Source: Kitasatospora xanthocidica (GTDB lineage Bacteria; Actinomycetota; Actinomycetes; Streptomycetales; Streptomycetaceae). From it: a DNA stretch of 53,769 bases. The first letter of the stretch is position 1; each line of letters starts with the position of its first letter. Below the pieces are notes generated by a model that saw only the letters and a program-made list of their open reading frames with translations, was not told the DNA's origin and made no database searches. Below are positions 17,806 through 26,268 of this stretch, piece after piece. Location of the stretch: contig NZ_BNBY01000002.1 of assembly GCF_014656195.1 (NCBI RefSeq), forward strand, positions 617,868 through 671,636. The letters are read 5' to 3'. Made by a program: the position numbers and the translations under genes.

Positions 17806-18723
17806 ATGCTCTTCCGCCAGCTCGAGTACCTCGTCGCCCTCGCCCGGGAGCGCCACTTCGCCCGGGCCGCGCAGGCCTGCCACGTCTCCCAGCCCGCGCT
17901 CTCCGAGGCCGTCCGCAAGCTGGAGGAGGAGCTGAAGGTACTGCTGGTCCGGCGCGGCCGCGCCTACGAGGGCCTGACCCCGGAGGGCGAGCGGATCGTG
18001 CTGTGGGCGCAGCGGATCCTGGCCGACCGGGACGCCCTGCGGGACGAGGTGGACGCGCTGCGCACCGGCCTGAGCGGACGGCTGCGGATCGGCTCGGTGC
18101 CGACCGCCTCCGGCGCCGTCTCCCTGCTCACCGGCCCGCTGTGCGCCGCCCACCCGCTGGCCACCGTGGAACTGTCCACCGACCTGCGCTCCGACGAACT
18201 CCTGCGCCAGGTACGGAACTTCGAGATCGACGCGGGCATCACCTACCTGCCCGAACCAGGCTCCGACGGCCTGCGTACGCTCCCCCTGTACGAGGAGCGG
18301 TACGTCCTGCTGACCAGCCTGGCCGACGGGCCGACCCGCCACCCCGAGGCCACCTGGGAGGAGGCCTCCCGGCTGCCGCTGTGCCTGCTGCACGCGGGCA
18401 TGCAGGGCCGGCGGGTGCTGGACGAGGTGTTCGCGGGCCTCGGCCTGGCGCCGACGCCGCGGGTCGAGACGGACTCGGTGGCCTCGCTCTTCGCGCACGT
18501 GCGGACCGGGCAGTGGGCGAGCGTCGTGCCGTACGCCTGGCTGCACGTGTTCGGCGTGCCGCCCGGGATGCAGGCCGTCCCGCTGGTGGCGCCGGTGCAC
18601 GGCGCGCCGATCGGCCTGGTGATCGCCGCCCGGGAGCCGGGCTCGGTGATGGCCCGCGCCCTGCTGGAGGTCGCCCGGCGCACCGACCTCGCCGCCGTCC
18701 TCGGCAGCCTCCCGCCGGGGTAG
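17806..18723 (+). CDS. LysR-family transcriptional regulator
   Basis: A 305-residue LysR regulator. The winged helix-turn-helix occupies residues 1-60 (FRQLEYLVALARERHFARAAQACHVSQPALSEAVRKLEEEL) and the periplasmic-binding-like ligand domain about 90-295. It starts at the base after the fdhD stop, with GGAGAG upstream, so it is co-translated with fdhD. It probably controls this operon and the oxidoreductase at 18952; candidate sites are the dyad at 15082-15104 and the repeats at 18724-18780. The ligand is unknown. Confidence 0.92.
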   Translation: MLFRQLEYLVALARERHFARAAQACHVSQPALSEAVRKLEEELKVLLVRRGRAYEGLTPEGERIVLWAQRILADRDALRDEVDALRTGLSGRLRIGSVPTASGAVSLLTGPLCAAHPLATVELSTDLRSDELLRQVRNFEIDAGITYLPEPGSDGLRTLPLYEERYVLLTSLADGPTRHPEATWEEASRLPLCLLHAGMQGRRVLDEVFAGLGLAPTPRVETDSVASLFAHVRTGQWASVVPYAWLHVFGVPPGMQAVPLVAPVHGAPIGLVIAAREPGSVMARALLEVARRTDLAAVLGSLPPG

Positions 18724-18775
18724 GGCCCCGCCCGTCCCGTACGAATCGGGCCCCGCCAGCCCGTACGAACCGGCC
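18724..18775. repeat. Direct repeat between the LysR and oxidoreductase genes
   Basis: GGCCCCGCC followed by CCCGTACGAA occurs twice in tandem, about 27 bp apart. The site is a candidate operator for the oxidoreductase gene. Confidence 0.4.
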
Positions 18776-18951
18776 GGGCCCCCGGCGGCTCCGCTCGCCG
18801 GGCCCGACCGCCCGGCGTAGCCTCGACCCGAACGCCGGGCGTCCATCGAGCGCCGCGCTCCCCGGGCCTCCGTGCTCCGGGAGCGCCGTGCTCCCCCAGT
18901 TCCGTGCCCCGCCCGCCGCGCCCCAGATCCGAGCGACGGAAGGCGAGTGCC

Positions 18952-21291
18952 GTGACCACCTCCGACGACCCCGTGACCTCCTCCTCCGACGACGATGACG
19001 TGCCCGCCACCCCGCGGGAGGACGTCGGCCCCTCCCCCGAGGGCGCGCCGCGGTTCTCGCCGTACCACCACCCCGCCGCGGGCTGGGGCGCGGCCAAGAG
19101 CGTGACCCGCTTCCTGGCCCGCGAGGGCGCGTACGTGGACGGGCCGCGGGCGGTCATGCGGATGAACCACGAGAACGGCGGCTTCGACTGCCCCGGCTGC
19201 GCCTGGCCCGACGACACCAAGGGCCTGCACCTGGACATCTGCGAGAACGGCATCAAGCACGTCACCTGGGAGATGACCCGCAAGCGGGTCGGCCGCGAGT
19301 TCTTCGCCGCCCACTCGGTGACCGAGCTGTCCGGGTGGAGCGACTTCGCGCTGGAGGACCAGGGCCGGCTCACCGAGCCGATGGTCTACGACGCCGCCAC
19401 CGACCACTACGTGCCGATCGGCTGGAAGGACGCCTTCGAGCTCGTCGGCCGGACGCTGCGCGGGCTGGACGACCCGAACCGGGCCGCGTTCTACACCTCC
19501 GGCCGGCTCGGCAACGAGGCGACCTTCCTCTACCAGCTGATGGCCCGCGAACTGGGCACCAACAACCTGCCCGACTGCTCCAACATGTGCCACGAGGCCA
19601 GCGGACGGGCGCTGCAGGCGGCGCTCGGCACCGGAAAGGGCACCGTCGACCTCAAGGACTGGGAGGTCACCGACGCGCTGTTCATCCTGGGCGTCAACGC
19701 GGCCTCCAACGCGCCCCGGATGCTCACCTCACTCGCCGAGGCGTACAAGCGCGGCGCGCAGATCGTGCACGTCAACCCGCTGGTCGAGGCGGCGGCGACC
19801 CGGACGATCATCCCGCACGACTTCACCGACATGGCGCTGAACAGGTCCACCCGCACCGGCACCCTGAACCTCCAGCCGCGCATCGGCGGCGACATGGCGC
19901 TGCTGCGCGGCATGGCGAAGGCGATCCTGGAGCAATCCGCCACCGACGACAAGGCGCTGGACCGGCTGTTCGTCGACCGCCACACCAGCGGCTTCGACGC
20001 CTACCGGGACATCTGCGAGTCCACGCCCTGGGAGGAGATCGAGCGCCAGAGCGGGCTGGACCGGGCCGAGATCCTCAAGGCCGCCCGGATCTACCGCGAC
20101 GCCGACCGCTCGATCTTCAGCTGGTGCCTGGGCGTCACCCAGCACGAGCACGGCGTCGACACCGTCCGGGAGATCGTCAACCTCCTGCTGCTGCGCGGGA
20201 ACCTGGGCCGCGAGGGCGCCGGTCCCTCCCCGGTGCGCGGGCACAGCAACGTCCAGGGCAACCGCACCTGCGGCATCGACCACCGGCCGGCCGGGGAGTT
20301 CCTGGACCGGCTCGCCGAGGTGTGCGGGATCGAGCCGCCGCGCGAGCACGGCCTGGACACCGTCCGCACCATCGAGGCGATGCGGCGCGGCGAGGTCACG
20401 GTCTTCGTCGGCATGGGCGGCAACTTCGCGCTCGCCGCCCCGGACTCGCCGTACACCTACCAGGCCCTGCGCACGTGTGAACTGACCGTCCAGGTGAGCA
20501 CCAAGCTCAACCGCAGCCACCTGGTGCACGGCCGGGCCGCGCTGATCCTGCCGTGCCTGGGCCGCACCGAGAAGGACCACCAGCGCGCCGGGGTGCAGTC
20601 CACCTCGGTCGAGGACTCCATGAGCATGGTCCACCTCTCGGTCGGCATGAAGAAGCCGGCCTCCTCGCACCTGCTCTCCGAACCCGCGATCATCGCCGGG
20701 ATGGCCCGCGCGGCACTGCCGGACAGCCCCACCCCGTGGGAGTGGTACATCGAGGACTACGACCGGATCCGCGACACCATGGCGCGGGTGCTCGACGGCT
20801 TCGAGGACTTCAACCGGCGGGTACGGCTGCCGCTGGGCTTCCGGATCAAGCAGCCGGCCCGCGAACTGGTCTTCCTGACCCCCTCCGGCAAGGCCGAGTT
20901 CTCCACCGCGCCGCTGCCCGACGTCGTCCCCGAGCCCGGCACGCTGGCTCTCGGCACGATGCGCTCGCACGACCAGTGGAACACCACCATCTACTCGGAC
21001 GACGACCGCTACCGGGGCGTCAAGAACCTGCGCACCCTGGTCTTCCTGAACACGGACGACATGCGCGAGCGCGGCATCGAGGAGTTCGACCGGGTGGTCG
21101 TCACCAGCACCGCCCGGGACGGCAGCACCCGCACGCTGACCGGCTACCTGGCCGTCCCGTACGACATCCCGCGCGGCTGCGCGGCCGGATACATGCCGGA
21201 GATGAACGTGCTCTGCGCGATCGGCGACTACAGCACGCAGAGCGATCAGCCGATCATGAAGCACCTCAAGGTGACCGTGACAAAGGCATGA
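18952..21291 (+). CDS. FdhF/YdeP-family molybdopterin oxidoreductase
   Basis: A 779-residue Mo-bisMGD enzyme of the FdhF/YdeP group, related to the catalytic subunit of formate dehydrogenase; E. coli YdeP is linked to acid resistance, and the true substrate of the family is unsettled. A CPGC motif at residues 80-83 lies in GGFDCPGCAWPDD; cofactor-binding stretches include YTSGRLGNEATFLYQLMARE and GHSNVQGNRTCGI. The C-terminal MopB domain ends at the stop. GTG 18952 has GGAAGG 8 bases upstream; the GTG at 18904 is less likely. No signal peptide is seen, so it is cytosolic. The nearby fdhD supports a sulfurated cofactor. Its stop codon lies inside the first unit of a palindrome array. Confidence 0.92.
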   Translation: MTTSDDPVTSSSDDDDVPATPREDVGPSPEGAPRFSPYHHPAAGWGAAKSVTRFLAREGAYVDGPRAVMRMNHENGGFDCPGCAWPDDTKGLHLDICENGIKHVTWEMTRKRVGREFFAAHSVTELSGWSDFALEDQGRLTEPMVYDAATDHYVPIGWKDAFELVGRTLRGLDDPNRAAFYTSGRLGNEATFLYQLMARELGTNNLPDCSNMCHEASGRALQAALGTGKGTVDLKDWEVTDALFILGVNAASNAPRMLTSLAEAYKRGAQIVHVNPLVEAAATRTIIPHDFTDMALNRSTRTGTLNLQPRIGGDMALLRGMAKAILEQSATDDKALDRLFVDRHTSGFDAYRDICESTPWEEIERQSGLDRAEILKAARIYRDADRSIFSWCLGVTQHEHGVDTVREIVNLLLLRGNLGREGAGPSPVRGHSNVQGNRTCGIDHRPAGEFLDRLAEVCGIEPPREHGLDTVRTIEAMRRGEVTVFVGMGGNFALAAPDSPYTYQALRTCELTVQVSTKLNRSHLVHGRAALILPCLGRTEKDHQRAGVQSTSVEDSMSMVHLSVGMKKPASSHLLSEPAIIAGMARAALPDSPTPWEWYIEDYDRIRDTMARVLDGFEDFNRRVRLPLGFRIKQPARELVFLTPSGKAEFSTAPLPDVVPEPGTLALGTMRSHDQWNTTIYSDDDRYRGVKNLRTLVFLNTDDMRERGIEEFDRVVVTSTARDGSTRTLTGYLAVPYDIPRGCAAGYMPEMNVLCAIGDYSTQSDQPIMKHLKVTVTKA

Positions 21292-21427
21292 GCACGTCTC
21301 ATACCCGGACGTATGAGCAACTCTCATGCGCGGAGGCATGAGCAAGTCTCATGGGCGGAGCCATGAGCAACTCTCATGCGCAAACGCATGAGGTCCGCTC
21401 ATGACGTAGCCATGAGCGGACCTCATG
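21287..21427. repeat. Array of six 17-bp palindromes at 25-bp period
   Basis: Units start at 21287, 21312, 21337, 21362, 21387 and 21411. Each has the form CATGAG-N5-CTCATG (units 1 and 2 have one end base changed), with 8-bp spacers, the last 7. Units 1-4 share the core CATGAGCAASTCTCATG. Units 5 and 6 (CATGAGGTCCGCTCATG and CATGAGCGGACCTCATG) are exact reverse complements of each other and form a 41-bp palindrome. The array fills the gap between two convergent genes. It could be a cooperative binding array or a two-way terminator. Confidence 0.95.
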
Positions 21428-21446
21428 CCGCGCCCTGTCCGACGGC

Positions 21447-22748
21447 TCAGTCGGTCGGCTGGGGCGTCCAGCGGTGCAGGCCCTTGCGGTCGTAGTAGCG
21501 GGTCATCGCGAAGCCGAACGCCACGGCCAGCACCGTGCCGACCGCGATCATGATCCAGCCGCGGGTCAGCCCGGCGTCTCCCCGGGCGTCGAAGAAGAGG
21601 ATCGCCCGGATGCCGTCGCTGAGCTGGCGCATCGGCTCGAAGCTGCCCAGGAAGCGGTAGAAGTCGGGCACCGCCTGCAGCGGGACGGTCGCCCCGGAGG
21701 AGGGCAGGGCCAGCGCGATGAAGACGAACATCGACACCAGCTGCCCGATCCCGCCGAACGCGGCGTTGATCGCCTGGACCCCGAGGCCGACGGCGAGGCT
21801 CGCGCAGTAGGCGAAGAGCCAGAGCATCGCCTGGTGCGGGGCGTCCATGCCGAGGACGCCGACCGTGCCGAGCATCACCAGGGCGGTGGTGAGCAGCATG
21901 ATCCCGGCCGTCATGATCATCTTGAGCAGCAGGGTCTGGGTGCGGTTGATCGGGACCGTCGGACGACGGGTGTGCCAGGGGCCGATCTCGCTGTCGCTGT
22001 AGCCGAGCGCGCCGTCGACGCCGTTGTGGATGATGTTGCCGCCGATGAACCCGGTCAGGACGGCCAGCAGGGTGAAGTAGAAGGCGCTCAGGCCGAGCCC
22101 GCTGTGGCTGCCGATCGGGTGACCGACCTGGGTCGCGACGGCGATCGGGTCGGTCAGCAGCAGGCGCGCGGTGGCGCCGAGGTCCGGCCCCGGGGTGGGC
22201 GTCGCCGGGACGGTGGCGAGCAGTTCCCGGCCGGCCGCCTGGGAGGCCTGGTGGACGGCGTTCTGGGCGATCTGGGCGGCCATCGAGGATCCCAGGCTGC
22301 CCAGGCCGGGGTTGGTCAGCACGGTGACGGTCGGCCGCTCGGTGGCCCCGCCGGTGACCAGCGCGGTGACGGTGGCGGTGAAGCCCCGGGGGACGACCAG
22401 CGCGCCGTAGACCTTGCCGGAGGAGAGCTGGTCGCGCACCCCGGCCTCGTCGACCTGCTTCCAGTCGACGGTGCTGTCGGGCGTGCCGGCCACGATCGCC
22501 TTGGTCAGCTGCGTGCCGAGGTTCGCCGGCTGGCCGGGCGGCGGCGCGCCCTGGTCGGCGTTCACCAGGGCGATGGGGAGCCGGTGCAGGTGCCCGGTCG
22601 GGTTGACGATGCCGCCCATGTAGAGCAGCGAGAGCACGAGGGCCAGCAGGCCGCACAGGATGCTCGGGAAGAGCCACAGTTTCGGGTGCCGGGCGAGCGC
22701 CAGCGCCCGCGCCTGCCGGGGAGCCCCCTGGGAACCTTCGGTCGTCAT
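21447..22748 (-). CDS. YhgE/Pip-like (ABC-2 type) membrane protein
   Basis: A 433-residue membrane protein: a TM helix near residues 20-42 (LWLFPSILCGLLALVLSLLY), a large extracellular domain (VALVNADQGAPPPG ... GALVVPRGFTATV), then about five TM helices at the C-terminus (AFYFTLLAVLTGFIGG onward). That is the layout of YhgE/Pip and ABC-2 permease-like proteins; the N-D-Q/E-G motif after the first helix is typical. ATG 22748 has GAGGGA upstream. No ATP-binding subunit lies beside it. The function may be export or cell-surface interaction and is not settled. Confidence 0.8.
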   Translation of the reverse strand: MTTEGSQGAPRQARALALARHPKLWLFPSILCGLLALVLSLLYMGGIVNPTGHLHRLPIALVNADQGAPPPGQPANLGTQLTKAIVAGTPDSTVDWKQVDEAGVRDQLSSGKVYGALVVPRGFTATVTALVTGGATERPTVTVLTNPGLGSLGSSMAAQIAQNAVHQASQAAGRELLATVPATPTPGPDLGATARLLLTDPIAVATQVGHPIGSHSGLGLSAFYFTLLAVLTGFIGGNIIHNGVDGALGYSDSEIGPWHTRRPTVPINRTQTLLLKMIMTAGIMLLTTALVMLGTVGVLGMDAPHQAMLWLFAYCASLAVGLGVQAINAAFGGIGQLVSMFVFIALALPSSGATVPLQAVPDFYRFLGSFEPMRQLSDGIRAILFFDARGDAGLTRGWIMIAVGTVLAVAFGFAMTRYYDRKGLHRWTPQPTD

Positions 22749-22944
22749 GCCATCCCTCGGGTCCGGGCACGACCTGGTGCCGCTGCCGGTACGGCGGGAA
22801 GTCGTTCCGTGGCGACCGGTCGGCCAAACCTGCATCACCCGGCCGGCCGCCACCCGAAGCCGCCCCTCCCCCGGCTGCTCCCCCGATCCCTGGCCCCACC
22901 TGCACCCCCGGCCGATCCCCGTCCAGCCCCGCCCGGCCCCGCCC

Positions 22945-22990
22945 CGAACCCGGACGCCGGGCCCGGACGCCGGGCCCGGACGCCGGTGCC
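22945..22990. repeat. GGACGCCGGGCCC tandem repeat
   Basis: Three copies of a 13-bp unit downstream of the leftward effector operon. The units are self-complementary (GGGCCC, CCGG), so the array may also act as a terminator for that operon. Confidence 0.4.
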
Positions 22991-22998
22991 GGCCCCGG

Positions 22999-23466
22999 TC
23001 AGCGCACGTCGACGGTGAACTGCCGCTCGTCCCGGTCGGATCCGTCCCCGCCGGTGCCGTCCGGGCGGGCGGCGCGGTGGGGGTTGTGCAGGGTGATGGT
23101 GGCGCGGCCGGGGTGGGGGCCGGCCCGGAAGACGAAGTAGTAGCGGCCGCCGGAGCCCGCCGAACCGGTGGCGCCGACCAGGTCCCCGAGGCCGAAGTTC
23201 TTGACGTACTCGTCGCCCACGGTCCGGACGGCCTCCGGGTCGGGCGCCGGGTCGGCGACCGTCCAGATCTGGCCGGTCACCCGGTGGGCGCTCACCTCGA
23301 CGGAGAACAACTCGCCCGGTTTGACCGCCAGTTCGCCGGAGTCCTGGGCGAACACCGTGCCGTGGTCGAGCTTGCCGGTAGTCATCCGGTGGACCACCAC
23401 CGCACCCACCGCGCCCGCGACGGCCGCCAGGGCGACCAGCGCGATCAGGATCCGACGCCACCTCAC
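22999..23466 (-). CDS. Membrane-anchored chagasin-like (I42) domain protein, probable immunity protein
   Basis: A 155-residue protein: one N-terminal TM helix (residues about 5-25, ILIALVALAAVAGAVGAVVV), then an extracytoplasmic beta domain. The features of chagasin-family cysteine-protease inhibitors can be followed: KPGELFSVEV, a TG loop (HRVTGQIW), a glycine loop (GATGSAGSGG), then YYFVFRAGPHPGRATITL and a last Pro/Arg loop. Chagasins plug the active site of papain-like proteases, and a papain-like protein is encoded two genes upstream. GTG 23466 has GGGAGG 7 bases upstream and overlaps the previous stop by 4 bp (GTGA). The fold call is by motif reading and so moderate. Confidence 0.7.
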   Translation of the reverse strand: MRWRRILIALVALAAVAGAVGAVVVHRMTTGKLDHGTVFAQDSGELAVKPGELFSVEVSAHRVTGQIWTVADPAPDPEAVRTVGDEYVKNFGLGDLVGATGSAGSGGRYYFVFRAGPHPGRATITLHNPHRAARPDGTGGDGSDRDERQFTVDVR

Positions 23467-23855
23467 GCGCTCGCCTCCCGGTGGGTGACCCGCAGCGCCA
23501 GCACGGCGGCGACCGCGTCCAGCCACCGGGCGACCAGCAGGTCCCCGGTCGCGTCGCCGGTGACCAGCGCGGCCGCCTCCAGCCAGCCGCGCGCGACCGC
23601 GGCCGCCGGGCCGGGCAGCGGCTCGGGCAGGGCGGCGGCGTAGCGGGTGCCGCCGGACCGGACCACCTCGCCGAGGAAGACCAGGGCGCGCGGCATGGCT
23701 CCGAGCCGGTCGACGGTGATCGCGGCGGCCACCGCGCCGTCGCCGAACAGCGTGGCCCGGTGCGGGCCCGGGGCGGGCAGGCCGAAGCGGAGCAGCACCT
23801 CGACGTCCAGCTCGGCCAGGCTCGCGTCGCTCATGGGATGGGGGGTCGTACTCAC
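23463..23855 (-). CDS. Small protein in the effector operon, 130 aa
   Basis: I do not recognise a family. It is an Ala/Leu-rich, mostly helical soluble protein (LAELDVEVLLRFGLPAPGPHRATLFGDG). By position, between the effector and the inhibitor-like gene, it could be a secretion chaperone or a second immunity factor. GTG 23855 has GAGG 5 bases upstream and is preferred over ATG 23834, which has no ribosome site. It lies 7 bp from the effector stop and overlaps the next gene by 4 bp, so all are co-translated. Confidence 0.7.
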   Translation of the reverse strand: MSTTPHPMSDASLAELDVEVLLRFGLPAPGPHRATLFGDGAVAAAITVDRLGAMPRALVFLGEVVRSGGTRYAAALPEPLPGPAAAVARGWLEAAALVTGDATGDLLVARWLDAVAAVLALRVTHREASA

Positions 23856-23862
23856 TGCGGCC

Positions 23863-25458
23863 TCACTCGGGCATCTGGACGTGGTCGGCGATCGGCATGT
23901 CGCCGCCCTGCGCCGCCCCCTCCATGTGGTTGTTGACGAAGTCGCTCTCGCTCACCCAGACGGTGTAGCCCCAGGGGTTGTAGATCTCCAGCTGGTCGCC
24001 GCGGTGCCCGATGATCATCATCTGGTGGCCGTCCGGACGGAACCAGGTGTCCTCCTTGACCCCGATCGGCACCGGCTTGCCCTGGTCCACCGCCGACTCG
24101 ACCTTGGCCAGCACGTCCTTGCGCTGCTCCGGACCCTCCAGGTCGACGGTGTGATAACCCGCACCTGTGTGCTTGCCGATCTCGTCGTTGGCGGCGTCCT
24201 TGGACTCCCCGTCGCTCATCCCGTCCGACCACTCGTTCCACCAGTTCTTGGTGTCGTAGACGCGGTCGGTCTCCTTGAGCCAGCGGTCGTACGCGGCCTT
24301 GCCGTTGTCGTACTTCGGGTCGCCGGGGTGCCCGCCGGTGGTGAGCTGGAGGGAGTAGAGCGGGTCGACCATCGCCCGGGCGGTGACGGTCGAGCCGGCC
24401 ACGCAGGTCGGCTTGTCGCCCTGGTTCCACGCCACGCCCATGTACGAGGTGTCCCGCTGGTTGGTGGAGGAGGAGTCGATCTGCACCGGCGAGAGGCGCT
24501 GGGCCAGCCAGGAGGCGTCGCCGCCGTGCTCGTGGATCTGGTCGTCGAAGGCCTTGATCTCGTCGTAGCCGTGCCCGGCGGCGAGCGCCTTCATCAGGTA
24601 GGCGCGCTCCTCGGGGGACTTGCTGCCGGCCAGCAGCTGGTCGAAGCGGGCCCGGTCGGCGTCGCTCATCTTGTCCATGAACTGGCCGGCCCGGGTCACG
24701 TCGTTGGCGGTCAGGATGGTCCCGAACTGGTCGCTGCCGGCGACCTCCGCGTCCACGATGACCAGCTTGTCCGCGGCGCCCAGGCCCTTGTTCTTGAAAC
24801 GGGCCGCCAGCGCCTTGTCCGCCAGCGCGTTCAGCTCGCGGGCGGCGGCGCGGCCGGCGTCCTCGGCCTTCACCGCGGCGTCGAAGATCGACTTGATGCC
24901 GTCCTTCGCCTTGGCGTGGGCGGTGTGCATCGTGTCGTCGTCCCAGTTGAACGGGTCCGGCGCACCCGAGACGGTGATGTCGTGCAGCAGCTTCAGCGCC
25001 TCGCTCAGCGGCGCGTGGCCCTGCCCGTGCAGGGTCTGCGCCTCGCTCAGCGCGGCGGCCAGCGCGGTGAGCTGGTCCCGGCCCTTGCCCAGCATGTCGC
25101 GACAGCGCGTCAGGTCGTCGGCGGAGGCCTTCACCACCTCGGCCGCCTTCTCCCCGACCTGCCCGGTCCAGGCCTCCGGCAGGTGCTCGGCGCTCACTCG
25201 CGCCACCTTCATCTGGATGACGTCCAGCTGGCTGCTCGCCGTGTTGTACGCGGCGGCGAACTCGCCGAGCTTGCCCGGATCCCCCTTCGGGGCGGGCAGC
25301 TGCAGGGCGTCGTGCACGGCGTACTTGAGGTCGCCGGCGCCCCACATGCCGTGCGACTCGTCGATGGTCTTCTTGAGCCGCTCGGCCTGCTGCCGCTGGT
25401 TGCCCAGGTCGACGCCCCACGGGCTGAGCGGGTTCGGGCTGTGGTCGGGCACCGTCAC
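23863..25458 (-). CDS. Putative type VII secretion effector with C-terminal papain-like domain
   Basis: A 531-residue protein. Residues about 1-330 are helical with no signal peptide, fitting an ESX-targeting and linker region. The C-terminal domain has a papain-type active site: Gln346 and Cys352 in NQGDKPTCVAGS (six residues apart, as the oxyanion Gln and Cys in papain), His478 in GHQMMIIGH, and Asn494 in IYNPWGYTVW. A cysteine protease or related amidase/transferase is therefore likely. The GTG start at 25458 overlaps the stop of the WXG100-like gene by 4 bp. Genes for a small protein and a chagasin-like protein follow. Secretion and toxicity are inferred from this layout. Confidence 0.78.
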   Translation of the reverse strand: MTVPDHSPNPLSPWGVDLGNQRQQAERLKKTIDESHGMWGAGDLKYAVHDALQLPAPKGDPGKLGEFAAAYNTASSQLDVIQMKVARVSAEHLPEAWTGQVGEKAAEVVKASADDLTRCRDMLGKGRDQLTALAAALSEAQTLHGQGHAPLSEALKLLHDITVSGAPDPFNWDDDTMHTAHAKAKDGIKSIFDAAVKAEDAGRAAARELNALADKALAARFKNKGLGAADKLVIVDAEVAGSDQFGTILTANDVTRAGQFMDKMSDADRARFDQLLAGSKSPEERAYLMKALAAGHGYDEIKAFDDQIHEHGGDASWLAQRLSPVQIDSSSTNQRDTSYMGVAWNQGDKPTCVAGSTVTARAMVDPLYSLQLTTGGHPGDPKYDNGKAAYDRWLKETDRVYDTKNWWNEWSDGMSDGESKDAANDEIGKHTGAGYHTVDLEGPEQRKDVLAKVESAVDQGKPVPIGVKEDTWFRPDGHQMMIIGHRGDQLEIYNPWGYTVWVSESDFVNNHMEGAAQGGDMPIADHVQMPE

Positions 25459-25784
25459 ACCCCCTGCGGCCGGTACTGCTGTTCGACGCCGTGATCGGTG
25501 GTGCTGTAGTTGGCCGCGGTGGTGTGCACCTTGCCCCCGAGGTCCTTCAACGCGTCGACGTTCACACCCAGTTCGTCCTGCCAGGCCTGCCAGAACGCCT
25601 TCGCCGCGTCACCCGCGCCGTACTCCCCGAAGGTCCCCTCGCCGGACATGCCCAGCTTCCCCAGCGCGTCCTTCACCGAGCCCACGTCCGTACTGGCCGC
25701 CACCAGTTGGTCACCCGCGTCCCCGAGCTTCTCCGGATGGGCACTGAACCCCACCCCGGCCCCGGCCCCGCCGCCACCACTCAT
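25455..25784 (-). CDS. WXG100-like (ESX) protein, 109 aa
   Basis: A small helical-hairpin protein: a first helix with EKLGDAGDQLVAASTDV, a turn region holding FGEYGAGDAAKAFWQAW, then a second helix (DELGVNVDALKDLGGKVHTTAANYSTTD). The length and helix-turn-helix form match WXG100 proteins, although W-x-G itself is replaced by W-Q-D. Such proteins pair with the N-terminal helices of type VII effectors. ATG 25784 follows GGGGGAGA. It is the first gene of the four-gene operon; the secretion machinery is not in this window. Confidence 0.78.
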   Translation of the reverse strand: MSGGGGAGAGVGFSAHPEKLGDAGDQLVAASTDVGSVKDALGKLGMSGEGTFGEYGAGDAAKAFWQAWQDELGVNVDALKDLGGKVHTTAANYSTTDHGVEQQYRPQGV

Positions 25785-26268
25785 GCGTCTCCCCCGATTC
25801 CCCGTCGTTCCTCCGTGGAGCGGCGGTCAGCATAGCGGCAGTTCTTCCGCCCACCCCGGGCCTGAACACCGGCTTGGACGGGTGGTCGCACAACCCGCCC
25901 GATCTGCGCGGAACGATCACAGGACCGAGGGAATCCCTTGGGGAAGCCCCACACCCGCGCGGGCCTCGGATCCGCAGCGCGGTCGACCCCCACAGGGGCC
26001 CGCCCGGTCCTGGGCAGAGCTGTCACACACGTGGGCCGGTGGGTGTCGGCGGGATTGCCCCTTCGGGGTGGTCCGGTGTTCCGGCGGGGTGTTCCAGGGC
26101 GGGGTGTTCTCGCAGGTGGGAGGGGGTGGAACTGTTCCAGCGTCCCGTGGTCGCGGGGAGGGGTGGCGGGTGGGGCGGGTGGCGGGTCAGGGTGGTGGTC
26201 GACGGCAGGTGGCGATGGCCCCGCCGTCCGGATCCGCTCCTTCACCCACCACTGTCACGGGGGAACCC
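25785..26268. other. Divergent intergenic region with GGGTGTTCC repeats
   Basis: The 484 bp separate the leftward effector operon from a rightward lipoprotein. No gene is supported. On the minus strand a TATGCT (25829-25834) could be a -10 element for the operon. Three copies of GGTGTTCY (GGTGTTCC, GGTGTTCC, GGTGTTCT) occur between about 26076 and 26113, spaced about 15 bp, and may be a regulator site. Confidence 0.45.

Noticed and set aside
21287..21427. The palindrome array as a CRISPR
   Set aside because: Spacers are only 7-8 bp, the repeats are themselves palindromic and no cas genes are near.
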